From assembly GCF_000340435.2 (NCBI RefSeq), contig NZ_CP011883.2:2836687-2900686 (forward strand): DNA of 64,000 bases. Direction: 5' to 3'. The position numbers were made by a program, and so were the translations under genes. The notes beneath the pieces are model-generated. The model had not been told where the DNA came from. It searched no databases and saw nothing but the letters and a program-made list of their open reading frames with translations. The DNA comes from Mycobacterium haemophilum DSM 44634. Lineage in GTDB: Bacteria; Actinomycetota; Actinomycetes; Mycobacteriales; Mycobacteriaceae. Below, in pieces: positions 15,331 through 24,548 of the stretch. The number at the start of each line of letters is the position of its first letter. Within the stretch, counting starts at the first letter, position 1.

Positions 15331-18108
15331 TCAGTCCAGGTGAACCGGTGGCCCGGCCGGACGGCCCGCCGCGCGCCGCCGGCGCGGACGGGCAAAACCT
15401 GATCCGGCGCTGATCGGGATAGTGGGGCTGTCAGGCAGTTCGGCGTTGTCGATGTCGGAGTCTGACTCGTCAACGTCGAGGTCGTCGTCGAGATCGAGTT
15501 CCTCGTCGCTAAGGTCCTCCTCGCCAAGATCTTCGTCGTCGTCGAGTTCCTCGTCATCGTCGAGTTCGTCTTCCTCGTCGGTGTCTTCTTCGTCGGCGTC
15601 GAAGTCGTCCTGGTCAACATCCTCTAGACCAGCGGCAGCCTGCTCGTCGATCTCCCCGGTGAGTTCCGCAGCGGACTCGTCGGATTCGGCGTCGCCGCCA
15701 ACAACCACCGAGGACGAGCCCGCGGCCATCGCCTTGAACATCGGATGCTCGCCCGGAGCATGAACCGGCACCCTTGCCATCACCGGGGCCACTTCCGGCT
15801 CGTCCGACCGGTTCTTCTTCGATCGCTTGCTTCGCCGACCACCTGACTCAGACTTGCGCCCCGCCGCCGGGGCCGAATCGACCGGGTCGGCATGCAGCAG
15901 GATCCCCCGACCCGTGCAGTTCGGGCACGAGGTCGAGAACGCTTCGACCAGCCCGGTGCCCAACCGCTTGCGGGTCAATTGCACCAGACCCAGCGACGTC
16001 ACCTCGGACACCTGGTGACGCGTGCGGTCGCGAGCCAGCGCCTCGGTCAGTCGGCGCAACACCAAGTCGCGGTTGGACTCGAGCACCATGTCGATGAAGT
16101 CGATCACCACGATGCCGCCGATGTCACGCAGCCGCAGCTGGCGCACGATCTCCTCAGCTGCCTCCAGGTTGTTCTTGGTGACGGTCTGTTCGAGGTTGCC
16201 CCCGGACCCGGTGAACTTGCCGGTATTGACGTCGATCACCGTCATCGCCTCGGTCCGGTCGATCACCAGTGTGCCGCCCGAGGGCAGCCACACCTTCCGG
16301 TCCATCGCCTTGGCCAGTTGCTCGTCGATGCGATGCACCGCGAACACGTCGGGCCCGTGCTGCCCGTCCGGCCCGATCGGCGGCTCGTATTTTGTCAGCT
16401 TCGAAACAAGTTCGGGAGCAACAGAATTCACATACTCATTGATGGTGTTCCACGCCTCGTCGCCGGAGACGACGAGGCCGGCGAAATCCTCGTTGAACAG
16501 GTCGCGGATGACCTTGACCAACACGTCCGGTTCTTCGTAGAGGGCCACTGCGGCGCCAGCGGCCTTCTCCTTGGTCTGGGTTGCCTTGGCCTCGATTAGT
16601 TCCCAGTGCTCCTGCAGGCGGGTGACGTCTTTGCGGATGTCGTCCTCTTTGACACCCTCTGAGGCGGTGCGGATGATCACGCCCGCGTCGGGCGGCACCA
16701 CCTCGCGCAGGATCTCCTTGAGGCGCTGGCGTTCGGTGTCGGGCAGCTTACGGCTGATCCCGGTCGACGACGCCCCCGGAACGTAAACCAGGTAGCGACC
16801 GGCCAACGACACCTGCGTGGTGAGCCGCGCGCCTTTGTGCCCGACCGGGTCCTTGCTGACCTGGACGACGATGTAGTCGCCGGGTTTGAGGGCCTGTTCG
16901 ATCTTGCGGTCGGCCCCGCCTAATCCGGCGGCTTCCCAGTTCACTTCTCCGGCATAGAGCACGCCGTTGCGACCGCGACCGATGTCGACGAAGGCCGCCT
17001 CCATCGACGGCAGCACGTTCTGCACGATACCCAGGTAGATGTTCCCCACGAGGGAAGCAGAAGCGGCTGAGGTGACGAAATGCTCGACCACGATGCCGTC
17101 TTCGAGCACCGCGATCTGGGTGTATCGGGCGCCCGGGTGCGGCGGCTCAGCGCGGACCCGATCGCGCACCACCATGACCCGCTCGACGGCCTCGCGGCGA
17201 GCCAGGAATTCGGCCTCACTCAACACTGGTGGACGACGCCGTCCGGCGTCGCGCCCGTCTCGGCGGCGTTGCCGCTTGGCCTCCAGTCGAGTCGAACCGT
17301 CGATACCCTTGATCTCGGCGCTGCCCGCGCCGTTGTAACCATCGTCAGAGCTAGCAGACCTGCCAGCCGCGCGGGGTGCCCGTTCGTGCACGACGGTGTT
17401 CGGCGGATCGTCGGGCGCGGGCCCCTCGTCGTCGTCACCGGACCCCGACTTGCGGCGTCGGCGCCGACGGCGGCGGCGGTTGCCGGCTTCCGACGACCCG
17501 TTCTCGTCGTCACCGGCTTCGGTGTCTTCGGAGTCGTCGGAATCTTGCCCATCGAGGTCCTCAGCGTCGGCCTCGTCATCCGAGTCGCTCTGGATGTCGG
17601 ATCCACCCTGTTCACCGCGACCCCGGCCACGACCCCGACGGCCACGACGCCGACGACGGTTCGCCGGTCGATCGGCTTGGTCTTCGTCGTCGTCCACGTC
17701 GGAGTCGTCACCGGATTCCACACCATCATCAGCGCGGGCGTCGTCATCGACTTCTATCGGTTGCGGCGCCACGAACAACGGCATGTAGTGCGGCCGCTCT
17801 ATTGCAGTCTCGAGCAGCAGCCGGGATTCGGGCTCTTCGGGCGCGGCCGGGTTATCAGGTACGGCAGTCAGGTCGAGAGGCAAGTCGGGTTGGCTGGCCA
17901 GCAGATCACGGACCCGGACCGCGTCGACGCGGTCGACGCTGGAATGTGCGCTACGGATCCGTCCGTCCAGAGCGCTCAGCGCATCCAACACTCGCCTGCT
18001 AGTGGTTCCCAACGTTCGGGCTAGCGAATGGACTCTCAAGCGGTCGGGCAGTTCCTCATGCTGCGTCGGCTCTTGTGATGGGTCTGAAGGGGGTGCACCG
18101 TCTATCAC
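15331..18108 (-). CDS. rne: Ribonuclease E/G with disordered charged N- and C-terminal extensions
   Basis: 925 residues (953 in M. tuberculosis). This is the main mRNA-decay and rRNA-processing endonuclease. Residues 1-300 are low-complexity, with acidic runs and Arg-rich blocks (150-165, 211-220) that probably bind RNA or partners. An S1 domain follows (about 350-440), then the RNase H-like/DNase I-like core with catalytic D626 (VIDVNTGK) and D670 (VVIDF), and the zinc-link CPNC (728-731). The C-terminal tail (740-925) contains a long Asp/Glu stretch. The GTG start at 18108 has GAGGAGA upstream. The 5' leader carries a hairpin at 18209-18236, and RNase E genes are often autoregulated through their leaders. 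Confidence 0.96.
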   Translation of the reverse strand: MIDGAPPSDPSQEPTQHEELPDRLRVHSLARTLGTTSRRVLDALSALDGRIRSAHSSVDRVDAVRVRDLLASQPDLPLDLTAVPDNPAAPEEPESRLLLETAIERPHYMPLFVAPQPIEVDDDARADDGVESGDDSDVDDDEDQADRPANRRRRRGRRGRGRGRGEQGGSDIQSDSDDEADAEDLDGQDSDDSEDTEAGDDENGSSEAGNRRRRRRRRRKSGSGDDDEGPAPDDPPNTVVHERAPRAAGRSASSDDGYNGAGSAEIKGIDGSTRLEAKRQRRRDGRDAGRRRPPVLSEAEFLARREAVERVMVVRDRVRAEPPHPGARYTQIAVLEDGIVVEHFVTSAASASLVGNIYLGIVQNVLPSMEAAFVDIGRGRNGVLYAGEVNWEAAGLGGADRKIEQALKPGDYIVVQVSKDPVGHKGARLTTQVSLAGRYLVYVPGASSTGISRKLPDTERQRLKEILREVVPPDAGVIIRTASEGVKEDDIRKDVTRLQEHWELIEAKATQTKEKAAGAAVALYEEPDVLVKVIRDLFNEDFAGLVVSGDEAWNTINEYVNSVAPELVSKLTKYEPPIGPDGQHGPDVFAVHRIDEQLAKAMDRKVWLPSGGTLVIDRTEAMTVIDVNTGKFTGSGGNLEQTVTKNNLEAAEEIVRQLRLRDIGGIVVIDFIDMVLESNRDLVLRRLTEALARDRTRHQVSEVTSLGLVQLTRKRLGTGLVEAFSTSCPNCTGRGILLHADPVDSAPAAGRKSESGGRRSKRSKKNRSDEPEVAPVMARVPVHAPGEHPMFKAMAAGSSSVVVGGDAESDESAAELTGEIDEQAAAGLEDVDQDDFDADEEDTDEEDELDDDEELDDDEDLGEEDLSDEELDLDDDLDVDESDSDIDNAELPDSPTIPISAGSGFARPRRRRAAGRPAGPPVHLD

Positions 18109-18457
18109 GTATTCTCCTCAAGCCCCCGGGCGCGTCCGATCGACGCGGCCACGCGAGGGCTTCGCTATGTGTCCGGGTCACTTCTCCCGGACTTGTGATG
18201 GTCTCGCCCCGAGCAGCTCATCTAGAGCTCACTCGGCGCCGTGCTGAATGACGGCTCGACACGCCGCGCCACGTCGCGGGATCGCGATGGTCGCGCTTGT
18301 CCAAGTCTTCATTCGGGTGTCTGACGCCGGTACGACGACGTTCACCCGCTATCAGTATCCCACATTGCCGGGCGCGTCCACTCGCCCCTGATTTGGCTAC
18401 CCACGGCCCGTTCAGGAACCCGCTCAGAACCCGGCACGCCCCCTCTCGTTCTCGCCG
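18109..18457 (-). other. Non-coding leader region between ndkA and rne
   Basis: 349 bp without a supported gene between the ndkA stop and the rne start. Its most visible structure is an imperfect hairpin at 18209-18236: CCGAG pairs with CTCGG and AGCTC pairs with GAGCT around the loop ATCTA. It lies about 100 nt before the rne start codon, inside a long 5' untranslated region. Confidence 0.45.
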
Positions 18458-18868
18458 TTAAACGCCGGGAAACCACAGCGCGATTTCGCGCTTTGCCGAA
18501 TCGGTCGAATCGGACCCGTGCACCAAGTTGAACTGCGTTTCCAACGCGAAATCGCCCCGGATTGTGCCCGGTACCGCCTTCTCCACCGGGTCGGTGCCCC
18601 CGGCGAGTTGGCGAACCGCCGCAACGGCACGTGGTCCCTGCACGATCGCTGCCACCACCGGACCCGACGTGATGAACTCCAACAACGATCCAAAAAATGG
18701 TTTGCTCTCGTGCTCGGCGTAATGCTGGCTGGCCAGCTCCTCGCTGACCTTTCTGAGCTGCAGCGCCGCGATAGTGAGGCCTTTCCGCTCGATGCGGCTG
18801 ATGATCTCCCCAATCAATTGCCGTTCGACGCCGTCCGGCTTGATCAATACGAGGGTCCGTTCGGTCAC
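18458..18868 (-). CDS. ndkA: Nucleoside diphosphate kinase
   Basis: 136 residues, the length of the M. tuberculosis enzyme. It transfers the gamma-phosphate of ATP to nucleoside diphosphates through a phosphohistidine. It starts MTERTLVLIKPDGVERQLIG, and the active-site His is H117 in FNLVHGSDS. The GTG start at 18868 has no clear Shine-Dalgarno sequence. TACGCT lies 5 nt upstream, so a leaderless mRNA is possible but the spacing is slightly short. Confidence 0.97.
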   Translation of the reverse strand: MTERTLVLIKPDGVERQLIGEIISRIERKGLTIAALQLRKVSEELASQHYAEHESKPFFGSLLEFITSGPVVAAIVQGPRAVAAVRQLAGGTDPVEKAVPGTIRGDFALETQFNLVHGSDSTDSAKREIALWFPGV

Positions 18869-18920
18869 GGCGCACAGCGTACCGAACGGCTCGCCGATCA
18901 GTCCGACGGCGGCACCGGAG

Positions 18921-19310
18921 TTATTTCTGGCGCCGGCGGACCTCGGCGCGGAAATAGGCGATCAGCGCCCACACCACGGTGAACAGCACACCGATGAATC
19001 CCACACCGGGATACACCGCGAAGCCGGCCAGCGCCACCACCTGTACACCCAGGTTCACCCAGATCGCCCAAGCCCTGCGCTGCAGTCCGGCCAGGACGAT
19101 CAACAGCCCGGCCAGCCCAAGCAGATAGATCAGCGCAGCCGGCGTCAGCCCGCCGCCGACCGCGCCCACCACCGGTAGCGCCAGCAGCACCACGATTGCC
19201 TCGAGCAGCAGCGTCGCGGCCATCACCGCGGCCAAGCTCTTCCAGGGGTCGGCCGGTGGCAGGGGCTTTGGGGGGATTTGGCGGCCTTGCTCCCCCGGGC
19301 TGTCAGTCAT
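18921..19310 (-). CDS. DUF4233 small membrane protein
   Basis: 129 residues with about four transmembrane helices (roughly 25-45, 55-80, 82-98 and 100-118) and a basic C-terminus RAEVRRRQK. It corresponds to Rv2446c, which always follows folC. It starts within the folC stop codon (ATGA), so valS-folC and this gene are translationally coupled. Its function is unknown. Confidence 0.85.
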   Translation of the reverse strand: MTDSPGEQGRQIPPKPLPPADPWKSLAAVMAATLLLEAIVVLLALPVVGAVGGGLTPAALIYLLGLAGLLIVLAGLQRRAWAIWVNLGVQVVALAGFAVYPGVGFIGVLFTVVWALIAYFRAEVRRRQK

Positions 19311-20734
19311 TGCGGGTCGCGCCCAAACAAGGTCCGGGCGGCGCCGGCGGTGACCACCGAGCCGGTGATGACGATCCCGCGGCCGGAGACGCCGAACCCC
19401 TCGGCTTCCTCATCGGCTGCGGCGTCGTCGACCAGCGCGGTCGCTGCGTCGATGGCGTCGCGCAGGTTCGCCACGCTGATCACCCGGTCGGGGCCGAACC
19501 GCTCCCGCGCCGCCAAGGCCAGCGACTCGACATCCAGCGCCCGCGGCGAGCCGTTGTCGGTCACAATGACGGAATCCAGCACCGGCTCTAGCGCGGCCAG
19601 GATACCGTCGATGTCCTTGTCGGCCAGCACGCTGAGCACCCCGACCAGGGTTCGGAAGTCGAATTCGTCAACCAGCGTGCGCGCCAACGCGCCCGCGCCG
19701 GCGGGATTATGGGCGGCGTCGATGAACACCGTGGGGGCGCTGCGCATGCGCTCCAACCGGCCGGGGCTGATGACGGCGGCGAAACCGGCCCGCACCGCCT
19801 CGACATCGAGCTGGCGCTGCGCCCCAGCGCCGAAAAATGCCTCGACCGCCGCAAGGGCCAGGACCGCGTTGTGCGCCTGGTGTTCGCCATGCAGCGGCAG
19901 ATAGATGTCGTCATAAACCCCACCAAGCCCCTGCAGCTGCAGCACCTGCCCACCGATTGCAACCTGGCGGCCCAAGACTGCGAACTCGCAATCCTGCCGG
20001 GCGACTTGCGCGTTGGCGGGTACCGATTGGGCCAACAGCACCTCCATCGCGGCCGGCGCCTGGCGGCCGATGACCGCGACGGTATCCGGCGCGCCCTCGG
20101 GGGCTTTCGTGATGATGCCCGCCTTCTCGCGGGCGATCGCGGCGACGTCGTTGCCGAGATACTCGACGTGGTCAATGCTGACCGGGGTGATGACGGCGAC
20201 CGGTGCATTAATCACGTTGGTCGCATCCCATCGCCCGCCCAAGCCCACCTCGACCACCGCGATGTCGATGGGCGTATCCGCGAACGCCGCGAACGCCATC
20301 GCGGTGACGACCTCGAACTTGCTCAGCGCCGGCCCCCCGGAGGACTGCGACTGCGCGTCGATCATCTGCACGAACGGTTCAATCTCGCGGTACGTCGCCA
20401 CATACTGCGCCGGGCTGATCGGTTTTGCATCGATCGCGATGCGTTCGACCGCCGACTGCAGGTGCGGGCTGGTGAAGCGGCCAGTGCGCTGGTGCAGCGC
20501 GGTCAGCAGCGCGTCGACCATCCTCGTCACCGAGGTTTTCCCGTTGGTGCCGGCGATGTGTATCGACGGGTAGCTGAGTTGCGGTGAGCCGAGCAAATCC
20601 ATTAACGCGCTGATCCGGGTCAGGCTCGGTTCGATACGGGTCTCTGGCCAGCGCTGGTCCAGCAGGTGTTCGACCTGCAACAGGGACGCGATCTCGTCTG
20701 GTGTGGGGGCCGCGTCGATGGGCTCGAAGGTCAT
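19307..20734 (-). CDS. folC: Folylpolyglutamate synthase / dihydrofolate synthase
   Basis: 475 residues of the Mur-ligase fold. It adds glutamate to dihydropteroate and to folates in an ATP-dependent reaction. The P-loop IAGTNGKTSV, the segment VGLGGRWDATNVI and the C-terminal domain with DAAHNPAGA and DNGSPRALDV identify it. In M. tuberculosis (487 residues) mutations here give para-aminosalicylate resistance. The start overlaps the valS stop by 4 bp. Confidence 0.96.
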   Translation of the reverse strand: MTFEPIDAAPTPDEIASLLQVEHLLDQRWPETRIEPSLTRISALMDLLGSPQLSYPSIHIAGTNGKTSVTRMVDALLTALHQRTGRFTSPHLQSAVERIAIDAKPISPAQYVATYREIEPFVQMIDAQSQSSGGPALSKFEVVTAMAFAAFADTPIDIAVVEVGLGGRWDATNVINAPVAVITPVSIDHVEYLGNDVAAIAREKAGIITKAPEGAPDTVAVIGRQAPAAMEVLLAQSVPANAQVARQDCEFAVLGRQVAIGGQVLQLQGLGGVYDDIYLPLHGEHQAHNAVLALAAVEAFFGAGAQRQLDVEAVRAGFAAVISPGRLERMRSAPTVFIDAAHNPAGAGALARTLVDEFDFRTLVGVLSVLADKDIDGILAALEPVLDSVIVTDNGSPRALDVESLALAARERFGPDRVISVANLRDAIDAATALVDDAAADEEAEGFGVSGRGIVITGSVVTAGAARTLFGRDPQ

Positions 20735-23391
20735 TGCAGTGCGGCCAGCCTGGCCATGATCCGATCGGTTTCCTCCTGGGCCACGCGCTGACGGTCACGG
20801 ATCTTGCCGACGACGTGTTGGGGAGCCTTGGCCAAGAAGTCCGTATTGGCCAGTTTGGCGGCCGTCGATTCCAGGTCCTTTTGCGCTGCGGCCAAGTCTT
20901 TTTCGAGGCGGCGGCGTTCGGCGGCCACATCGATGGAGCCCGACGTGTCGAGTTCGACGACGACCGTACGGTTCACGTTGGGGCCCAGCCGAACCTCCAA
21001 GGACACGGACGGGCGGAACTCGGGACCCGGTATGGTGAGCCACGCTAGCGATGTCACGGCGGCCATCTGGGTGCTCAGATCGGCGTCGTCGACACCGGAC
21101 AACCGAGCCGGCACCTTCTGTCGATCGGCCAGACCCTGATCACTGCGGAACCGGCGGATCTCGGTCACCAGCTTCTGCATATCGCTAATCCGCTGCGCGG
21201 CAACCGGGTCCAGGCTGATGCCGGAAGGCTCCGGCCAGTCGGCGATCACCAGTGACTCTCGTTGGGTCAGCGCCTGCCAGAGCGTTTCAGTAATGAACGG
21301 CATCACCGGGTGCAGCATCCGCAGCAGCGTATCGAGCGCCGCAGCCAGCACTGCTGTGGTGTGCGTGAGCCCATCGGCAAGCTGCGCCTTAGCCAATTCG
21401 ACATACCAGTCACAGAACTCGTCCCACGCAAAGTGGTAGAGCGCCTCGCAGGCGCGACTGAACTCGTAGCTGTCAAAGGCTGAATCAACTTCGGCGCGAA
21501 CCTGTTCCAGCCGTCCAAGAATCCAGCGATCGGCATCAGTCAGCGCTGTCAGCGCGGGCAAGGGCGCCAGTGCAGCACCGTTGAGCAGTGCATACCGGGT
21601 GGCGTTGAACAGCTTGGTGCCGAAGTTGCGCGACGCGCGGACATGATCCTCGCCGATGGCCAGATCACCACCGGGGCTAGAGCCGCGTGCCAGCGTGAAG
21701 CGCAGCGCGTCAGCTCCGAACATCTCCATCCAGTCCAGCGGGTCGATGACGTTGCCCCGGGACTTGCTCATCTTGCGGCCGAATTCGTCACGGATCAGCC
21801 CGTGCAAGAAGACGTCGGTGAACGGCACCTGCGGGCCGCGGCGACCGCCTACCGTGATGGCGTCGTCCCCGCCGACGAAGGTGCCGAACATCATCATCCG
21901 CGCGACCCAAAAGAACAGAATGTCGTAGCCGGTGACGAGAACACTTGTCGGATAGAACTTTTCCAGCTCCGGAGTCTTTTCCGGCCAGCCCAGCGTGGAA
22001 AACGGCCACAGCCCGGACGAGAACCAGGTGTCCAGCACGTCAGGGTCTTGCTCCCACCCCTCAGGGGGTGCTTCATCGGGACCCACGCACACCTGTTCGC
22101 CGTTGGGCCCGTACCAGATCGGGATGCGATGCCCCCACCACAGCTGCCGCGAGATGCACCAGTCGCGCATGTCGTCAACCCAGGAGAACCAGCGCGGTTC
22201 CATGCTGGCGGGGTGAATCACGGTGTCCCCGTTACGCACCGCGTCGCCGGCGGCCTTGGCCAGCGATTCCACCCTGACCCACCATTGCAGCGACAAGCGT
22301 GGCTCGATGACTTCGCCGCTGCGCTCTGAATGCCCCACGCTGTGCAGGTAGGGTCGTTTCTCCTCGACGATGCGGCCCTGCGCCGCCAGCGCTTCGCGCA
22401 CCGCGATGCGGGCCTCGAATCGATCCATGCCGTCGAATTCGGTTCCGGTGTCAGCGATACAGGCCTTGACGTCCATGATGTTCGGCATCGGCAGGTTGTG
22501 CCGCAATCCGATTTCGAAGTCGTTGGGATCATGGGCGGGTGTGACTTTGACTGCGCCGGTGCCGAATTCGGGGTCGACGTGCTCATCGGCGACGATTACG
22601 AGTTCGCGGTCGACGAACGGGTGCGGCAGCGTCGTCCCGACCAGACTCCGGTAGCGCTTGTCATCGGGATGCACGGCGATGGCGGTGTCGCCGAGCATGG
22701 TCTCGACCCGGGTGGTGGCGACCACGATGTGTGGCTCGTCATCGTCGAGTGACCCGTAACGGAGCGAGACCAGCTCGCCCTCGATCTCGTCGTATATGAC
22801 CTCGATGTCGGAGATCGCTGTCCGAAGTACCGGCGACCAGTTGACCAGCCGCTCGGCTTGATAAATCAGCCCGGCGTCGTAGAGCCGCTTGAAGATCGTC
22901 CGCACCGCCCGCGACAAGCCGTCGTCCATGGTGAACCGGTCGCGGTTCCAGTCCACCCCGTCGCCGAGCCGGCGCATCTGGCCGGCGATGGCACCGCCGG
23001 ATTCACGCTTCCAGTCCCACACTTTGTCGACGAACAGCTCCCGACCGAAGTCCTCCTTGGTCTTGCCGTCGACCGCAAGCTGCTTTTCCACCACGCTTTG
23101 AGTCGCGATGCCCGCGTGGTCCATGCCCGGCTGCCACAGCACCTCGTAGCCCTGCATCCGTTTGCGGCGGGTCAACGCGTCCATCATGGTGTGTTCCAGC
23201 GCGTGGCCCATGTGCAAGCTGCCGGTCACGTTCGGCGGCGGAAGCACGATCGAATACCCGGGTTTTGTGCTGGTGGGATCCGCGGCGAAGTAGCCGGCGT
23301 TCAGCCACTTCTGGTAGATCACGCTCTCCATCGCGCCTGGGTCCCACGACTTGGGCAGCGGGTCAGCGGAGGGCCTCGGGCTGGCGGTCAC
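20731..23391 (-). CDS. valS: Valyl-tRNA synthetase
   Basis: An 886-residue class I aminoacyl-tRNA synthetase. The HIGH motif reads HMGH at 60-63 and KMSKS is at 540-544. The editing (CP1) domain occupies about 200-350, with TTRVETMLGDTAIAVHP. The anticodon-binding region and a C-terminal coiled coil (about 820-886) complete it. It is the first gene of valS-folC-DUF4233. The coding sequence ends next to the convergent-free folC start (ATGA). Confidence 0.98.
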   Translation of the reverse strand: MTASPRPSADPLPKSWDPGAMESVIYQKWLNAGYFAADPTSTKPGYSIVLPPPNVTGSLHMGHALEHTMMDALTRRKRMQGYEVLWQPGMDHAGIATQSVVEKQLAVDGKTKEDFGRELFVDKVWDWKRESGGAIAGQMRRLGDGVDWNRDRFTMDDGLSRAVRTIFKRLYDAGLIYQAERLVNWSPVLRTAISDIEVIYDEIEGELVSLRYGSLDDDEPHIVVATTRVETMLGDTAIAVHPDDKRYRSLVGTTLPHPFVDRELVIVADEHVDPEFGTGAVKVTPAHDPNDFEIGLRHNLPMPNIMDVKACIADTGTEFDGMDRFEARIAVREALAAQGRIVEEKRPYLHSVGHSERSGEVIEPRLSLQWWVRVESLAKAAGDAVRNGDTVIHPASMEPRWFSWVDDMRDWCISRQLWWGHRIPIWYGPNGEQVCVGPDEAPPEGWEQDPDVLDTWFSSGLWPFSTLGWPEKTPELEKFYPTSVLVTGYDILFFWVARMMMFGTFVGGDDAITVGGRRGPQVPFTDVFLHGLIRDEFGRKMSKSRGNVIDPLDWMEMFGADALRFTLARGSSPGGDLAIGEDHVRASRNFGTKLFNATRYALLNGAALAPLPALTALTDADRWILGRLEQVRAEVDSAFDSYEFSRACEALYHFAWDEFCDWYVELAKAQLADGLTHTTAVLAAALDTLLRMLHPVMPFITETLWQALTQRESLVIADWPEPSGISLDPVAAQRISDMQKLVTEIRRFRSDQGLADRQKVPARLSGVDDADLSTQMAAVTSLAWLTIPGPEFRPSVSLEVRLGPNVNRTVVVELDTSGSIDVAAERRRLEKDLAAAQKDLESTAAKLANTDFLAKAPQHVVGKIRDRQRVAQEETDRIMARLAALQ

Positions 23392-23470
23392 CGGTCAATT
23401 CTAGGGAGCCCGATTAGCGCGCGCGAAAGCGCCCGAAGTCGCAGGTGATGGGTCTGCGTTGGGTCTGCGA

Positions 23471-24067
23471 TTACGGAATGGTGAGGACCTGGCCAGGGTA
23501 GATGAGATCAGGGTTGGGCACGCCGTTGGCATCGGCGATCACACCGTATTTGCTGCCGTCGCCGTAGAAGCGTTCCGCGATGGCCGACAGGGTGTCCCCG
23601 GACACGACGGTGTACGTCCGGGCGGCCGGTTTCGGCGCCGGCTCGGAAATAGCGTCACAAACTGGCTGCGCCATGGGCTCGTCGGCGCTCGACTGCTCCG
23701 CGGCAGTGGGCTCAGCCGCTGCTGGCGGTGGATTCTCGGTCTCGGTGTGCGTCGACCAGGCCGGCCCATCAGCGGCGTAAAGCACCAGGTTGCGATCATC
23801 TTGAAGCACGAGCTTGACGTCCTTCTTGCCCTTGGTGTGGGTGTCCCACACCGGTTTGTCCGCCGTGTACAGGACGAAGTTGCCGTCACGCTGCACTTCG
23901 GCGCGCACCACATTCTGGCCGGTAGTCGACGTCGACCACAGGGCCTGGCCACGGGAGGCCAGCACCAGGTTGCCGTCGTCCTGCAGGGTCAGGGTATAGG
24001 CGCCATTGTGCGAGGCAAGCGATTCCCCGCGCACTAGCTGCTGTCCTTCGATGAGCGTGTCTAACAT
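23471..24067 (-). CDS. Bulb-type mannose lectin (beta-prism II) fused to LysM
   Basis: 198 residues. The N-terminal B-lectin domain (1-110) has three repeats of the mannose-binding QxDxNxVxY motif: residues 29-37 (last Tyr replaced by Ala), 59-67 (intact) and 89-97 (intact). A Pro/Ala-rich linker (113-150) leads to a C-terminal LysM (151-197) with YTVVSGDTLSAIAERFYG, which should bind peptidoglycan. No signal peptide is visible. A lectin of this architecture has been described from M. smegmatis. The standard M. tuberculosis map has nothing like it between valS and Rv2449c. Its likely role is a mannose- or LAM-recognising protein anchored to the wall, but export is unexplained. Confidence 0.82.
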   Translation of the reverse strand: MLDTLIEGQQLVRGESLASHNGAYTLTLQDDGNLVLASRGQALWSTSTTGQNVVRAEVQRDGNFVLYTADKPVWDTHTKGKKDVKLVLQDDRNLVLYAADGPAWSTHTETENPPPAAAEPTAAEQSSADEPMAQPVCDAISEPAPKPAARTYTVVSGDTLSAIAERFYGDGSKYGVIADANGVPNPDLIYPGQVLTIP

Positions 24068-24213
24068 GACATTCCCTCTCGTTACCAGTCCGGTCGGCTG
24101 GTGCCGGACATCATTGCCGGTGCCCGATGGCCGGGCGCCTGCAGATCATGGTTCGACCTGGGCATTTCCCCTATCGACGCAACCGAAACCACCCAGCAGC
24201 TGGCTGTGTTGGG

Positions 24214-24357
24214 CTACTTCTTGTCTTGCGAGTTGTGCTGCAGCCCGCTGAGCAACACCGGCACCAGCATGTGGACCGCGCCGACGTTATTGGCGCCGAG
24301 CTTGGCTGCGATTTCCGATGCGGGAATCTGGGCGTAGAGACCATCAAGACCGGCCAT
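24214..24357 (-). CDS. Miniature DUF937-like protein or remnant
   Basis: A 47-residue frame from ATG 24357, with AGGTGG 8 nt upstream; an alternative ATG at 24375 gives 53 residues. It reads MAGLDGLYAQIPASEIAAKL and ends VPVLLSGLQHNSQDKK. This matches the N-terminal helical unit of DUF937 proteins (L-D-x-L-x-A-Q-I-P, I-A-x-K-L-G-A, V-P-V-L-x-G-L-Q). Family members as I know them are usually several times longer. I found no convincing continuation after the stop in the next 140 bp. It is either a single-repeat protein or a truncated copy, directly upstream of the lectin gene in the same direction. Confidence 0.5.
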   Translation of the reverse strand: MAGLDGLYAQIPASEIAAKLGANNVGAVHMLVPVLLSGLQHNSQDKK

Positions 24358-24548
24358 CGGTGTGTCCACCTTCATTGCTAGATATATAGCCAAGTCGATT
24401 ACGACACTAGCCCGATCCGATCTCCGGCGATACCCCTCAGCAACGCCGTTGCCGCCGCCGAAATCGCGAGTGCACAGTCAGATCTGAAGGGAAGGAACCG
24501 AATCCGCAGCCGTGGTCGATGCGGCTTACCGTCGCCTCGCGGCCGGTC

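Noticed and set aside
15420..15620. Apparent tandem repeat of GTC/CTC/TCG triplets
   Set aside because: These are Asp/Glu codons of the acidic RNase E tail, not a DNA repeat element.
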